Part shown: positions 61,400-64,000 of the stretch, piece by piece | How positions within the stretch are numbered: position 1 is the stretch's first letter | Layout: each line of letters opens with the position of its first letter | From: Serinus canaria | Taxonomy: Eukaryota; Chordata; Aves; Passeriformes; Fringillidae | Length of the DNA stretch: 64,000 nucleotides | Direction of reading: 5' to 3' | Assembly (NCBI RefSeq): GCF_022539315.1 | Contig: NC_066327.1 | Coordinates: 17,356,334 to 17,420,333, forward strand | Made by a program: the position numbers and the translations under genes | The notes under the pieces: model-generated | Databases searched by the model: none | The model's input: the letters and a program-made list of their open reading frames with translations, nothing else | Told to the model about the DNA's origin: nothing

Positions 61400-64000
61400 C
61401 CTATTAAAAACAATCTAGTGAGACAATGGCAAGGGGAACACTTTCAGGACCAAAATTACTGACCATTTCCAGCCTACAGCCTGCACCCCTTCTCACCAGT
61501 GTGTGAAAGGGATGGCTAGCCTGGATCACATTCTGTCCAAACAGGAGGTCACTCCTCACACCCCCAGACACCAAAACGTGGCCCACGACACATCCTGGTC
61601 CTTCAGCTCAACTGAACCAACCACTGGGAATGGATTCCTAAAGGCAAGTTACTTACTGGTGCAAGTGGTATCACCAAACTAAGAGTAAAGAAACCATTTT
61701 CAATGTCATTGCCATCTGGGCCTCCTCCTTATCTTCCAGCAATGAGAACAATGTAAACACCAGGCTGTGGACACTGCCTGATTACATTTTTTGAATTGTT
61801 TATTTATTTCTTCATTAACTAGAGAAACTATTAATTATTTTTATATCCTCTCAGGCAGGGAAGTAGTTTTGAGTTCAAGCAGGAAGAAATTTCAGTCCAA
61901 GGCTGTTGACACTAGACTTGTCATGACTATTAAAACAGAAGTGTGTTTGCCAATTGGAAACAATTCCAGAAAGGCATTTTGCTGAGAACCTGAACCATTG
62001 GCTTCTTCTGTCTCCTGAAATGTTTTCACTTCATTCTGAAGAGACTGAAAATTGGTAAGAACCCAGGTTTTCCTCCCAGGCTGCCTGAGCTCTGCAGACA
62101 CAGAGCCAGCCCGGGCTGGCCGGGTGCCACAGAGGGGGCACAGAGCCACTGCAGAGGCACAAACTGCCATGGTGACAGACCCCAAGCCAAGGTGAACTGG
62201 GGTGCTGACTGCTCATAAAGCCACAAATCCTCCCTCCACGTCACTTCCTGACAGACCCACCCATTCCTCAGCACTCTTTCCTATTTTCTGTTTAAAATGG
62301 AGGCCTGGATGGTTTCGGTAGGAGCGCAGGTCTTGACGACACGCATGTTCTCAATGATGCCGTAAGAAATGAAGAATCTCCTCTGGACTATTTAACCAAA
62401 GCCTGTAAACAAAAGCCCCCAGCATGTCTGGTTTCCAGCTGCTCTGAGAACCAGGACGATTACCACGGTTTCCTTTATCGCACACCCAGATAAACACTGT
62501 ATTAAAAAGCCCCTGATAAGCCAGGAAATCAGATGCTGAACTAACGGTCTCGTTCCGAGCAGCACGTCTGTGACACGGCCAAGATAATGGCACCCTGAGG
62601 GATGTGTCACTGCGGAAGGCCATGGCTGAATTCCCCTCACTGCCAGGGCCAGAAACCCATGGCAGAGCAGCTCCTGGTGTGCACTCGGAGGGGCAGCAGC
62701 CATCCCTCCTCCTGACCAACCTGCCACAGCAAATGCTGCTGGGGATGCCACGGTTCCAACAGAGAAATTCCAAATGTCAGGGATCCCTCAAGCAGCAGAG
62801 TCTTGGATCATCCCCCACCACAGAACACACCTTTAACCATCCCTTCATACAACTGAAGCTGCATTGGTGGGTTTGTACAGTCAGACAAAGAGCAGGGAAG
62901 CAGGGCAGGAACCTGCAGCTCACCAACACGACCCACGCAGCAAAGCCGCTCTGGCAGCCAGCGCTGCCCAGGGCCGGCGGCGCGTCCAGCCCCAGTCCCC
63001 GAGGAGCACCCACCCTGCCCAGGGGAGCCCAGCCCTCTGGGAGCACCCAGGAGGGGCTGGCAGCTCCAGAGGCACCGGCCGGGGGCCAGCCCTGGCCCCG
63101 CTGTGAAATGGCGCCCGCTCCCATCTTGGCATCACCGGGAGCGCCGAGCGCGGCCGCGCTCCCCTGGAGCCTCTCCAGAACGTGAAGGTTTCAAGGGCAC
63201 AGGCAAAGCTTTCTTGGAATGGATAAATGGTAATTGATGTTGCAGCTGCAACCTCAGCCAGAGCTCTTGGGATTTCAAATGTACTACAGACCTAAAGCAT
63301 TTATGGCCAGAATATGATAATTAAATTATATGTTCTAAACTTTTATATTTATTACAGTGCTCCAGTAAAGCGGCCAAAAAGTCTTACCTTCAAGGGTAGA
63401 ATTCATTTCTGTATGAATCAATTTAGGCATACTTTTCCAAAGCTTTGTGCTGCTTTTTAAATTTCATTGTTCACCCTTCCCTAAATAAAGAGGCAGCAAA
63501 AAAAAGAGACCCAGACAGAAGCCAGTACCTCTATACTCAAATACAAACTTTGCATAAAAATATGGAATCAAATTATCCTGGGCCATACCAATTGTTTAAG
63601 CTTTGCTGGATGACAAAATAGCCATTTGATCTACCTGTATTTACAGCCTGTGCATCATCTCAAACCTGCAGGTACAGGGACATGCTCTGTGCTCACAGAC
63701 TGAGGTGAGCCAGGACCAGGACAGCTGCAAAATATTGCACTCCACAGTAGAGAGCAAAAGTCAGAGTAGAATTGGGTATTTTTTTAATTTTCAGTGCATC
63801 CCAAGAAATGTCTCAGCCTGGATAAAAGAGGGCTCAGAGGGGTCCTTGTGGCTCTGCACAACTCCTGCCAGGAGGGGACAGCCAGGTGGGATTTGGCATC
63901 TGCTCCCAGGGAACAGGGACAGGAGGAGAGGGAACGGCCCCAGGCTGGCCCAGGGCAGGCTCAGGGTGGGCACAGCAGGAATTTCCCCATGGAAAGGGGG

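Larger units (their letters stand above)
56621..64000 (-). other. NR3C1: NR3C1 intron 2 (3' part)
   Basis: All sequence upstream of exon 3 in the window is intronic. I looked for the large exon encoding the N-terminal transactivation domain and start codon and found none, which fits the long intron 2 of vertebrate NR3C1. Contents are CR1 fragments at 57337-57583 and 61192-61399, a minisatellite at 60613-61038, AT-rich unique sequence (59100-60480, 63190-63800) and a GC-rich stretch with several CpGs at about 62930-63180. Confidence 0.9.

Noticed and set aside
56621..64000. NR3C1 exon 2 (N-terminal transactivation domain and start codon)
   Set aside because: No frame on the - strand resembles the glucocorticoid receptor N-terminus. 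The exon must lie beyond the window because vertebrate intron 2 is long.

Overview
This window looks like nuclear DNA of a bird. It carries the tail-to-tail (convergent) 3' ends of two vertebrate genes, ARHGAP26 on the + strand and NR3C1 (glucocorticoid receptor) on the - strand. The same two genes are neighbours on human 5q31. Many short, 3'-anchored CR1 LINE remnants, fairly compact introns and abundant GC-rich minisatellites point to an avian (sauropsid) genome. The species cannot be read from the sequence.

Layout. Positions 1-23405 hold the last four recognisable coding exons of ARHGAP26 (3144-3297, 19227-19337, 21197-21288, 23317-23405), which encode the Ser/Pro-rich linker and the whole C-terminal SH3 domain. 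A 3' UTR follows, with a candidate proximal poly(A) signal at 24905 and a better-supported distal one at 29195. About 1.9 kb of DNA with no recognisable gene (roughly 29.2-31.1 kb) separates the two transcripts.

On the - strand, NR3C1 runs from its poly(A) signal (31119-31124) through a 4-kb 3' UTR to the stop codon at 35155-35157. Exons 9 to 3 then follow in order (35155-35307, 36152-36309, 39465-39595, 45105-45249, 47681-47959, 52679-52795, 56457-56620). They encode both DNA-binding zinc fingers, the hinge and the complete ligand-binding domain. From 56621 to the end is the 3' part of intron 2. The exon encoding the N-terminal transactivation domain lies outside the window.

Most of the remaining sequence is intron. 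It holds about 19 CR1 fragments and about ten tandem arrays, several of which are strongly strand-asymmetric (G-rich against C-rich). Two arrays begin only 15-20 bp downstream of a 5' splice site, one in each gene, and in both cases the frame stays open through the array. There is also an unusual 25-bp perfect foldback with a 5-nt loop at 10577-10631. I see no bacterial-type system, CRISPR array, intact transposon, retrovirus or non-coding RNA gene that I can support. The two proteins do not act in one pathway that the sequence shows: ARHGAP26 is a cytoplasmic Rho GTPase-activating protein and NR3C1 a ligand-activated transcription factor. Their pairing is old synteny.
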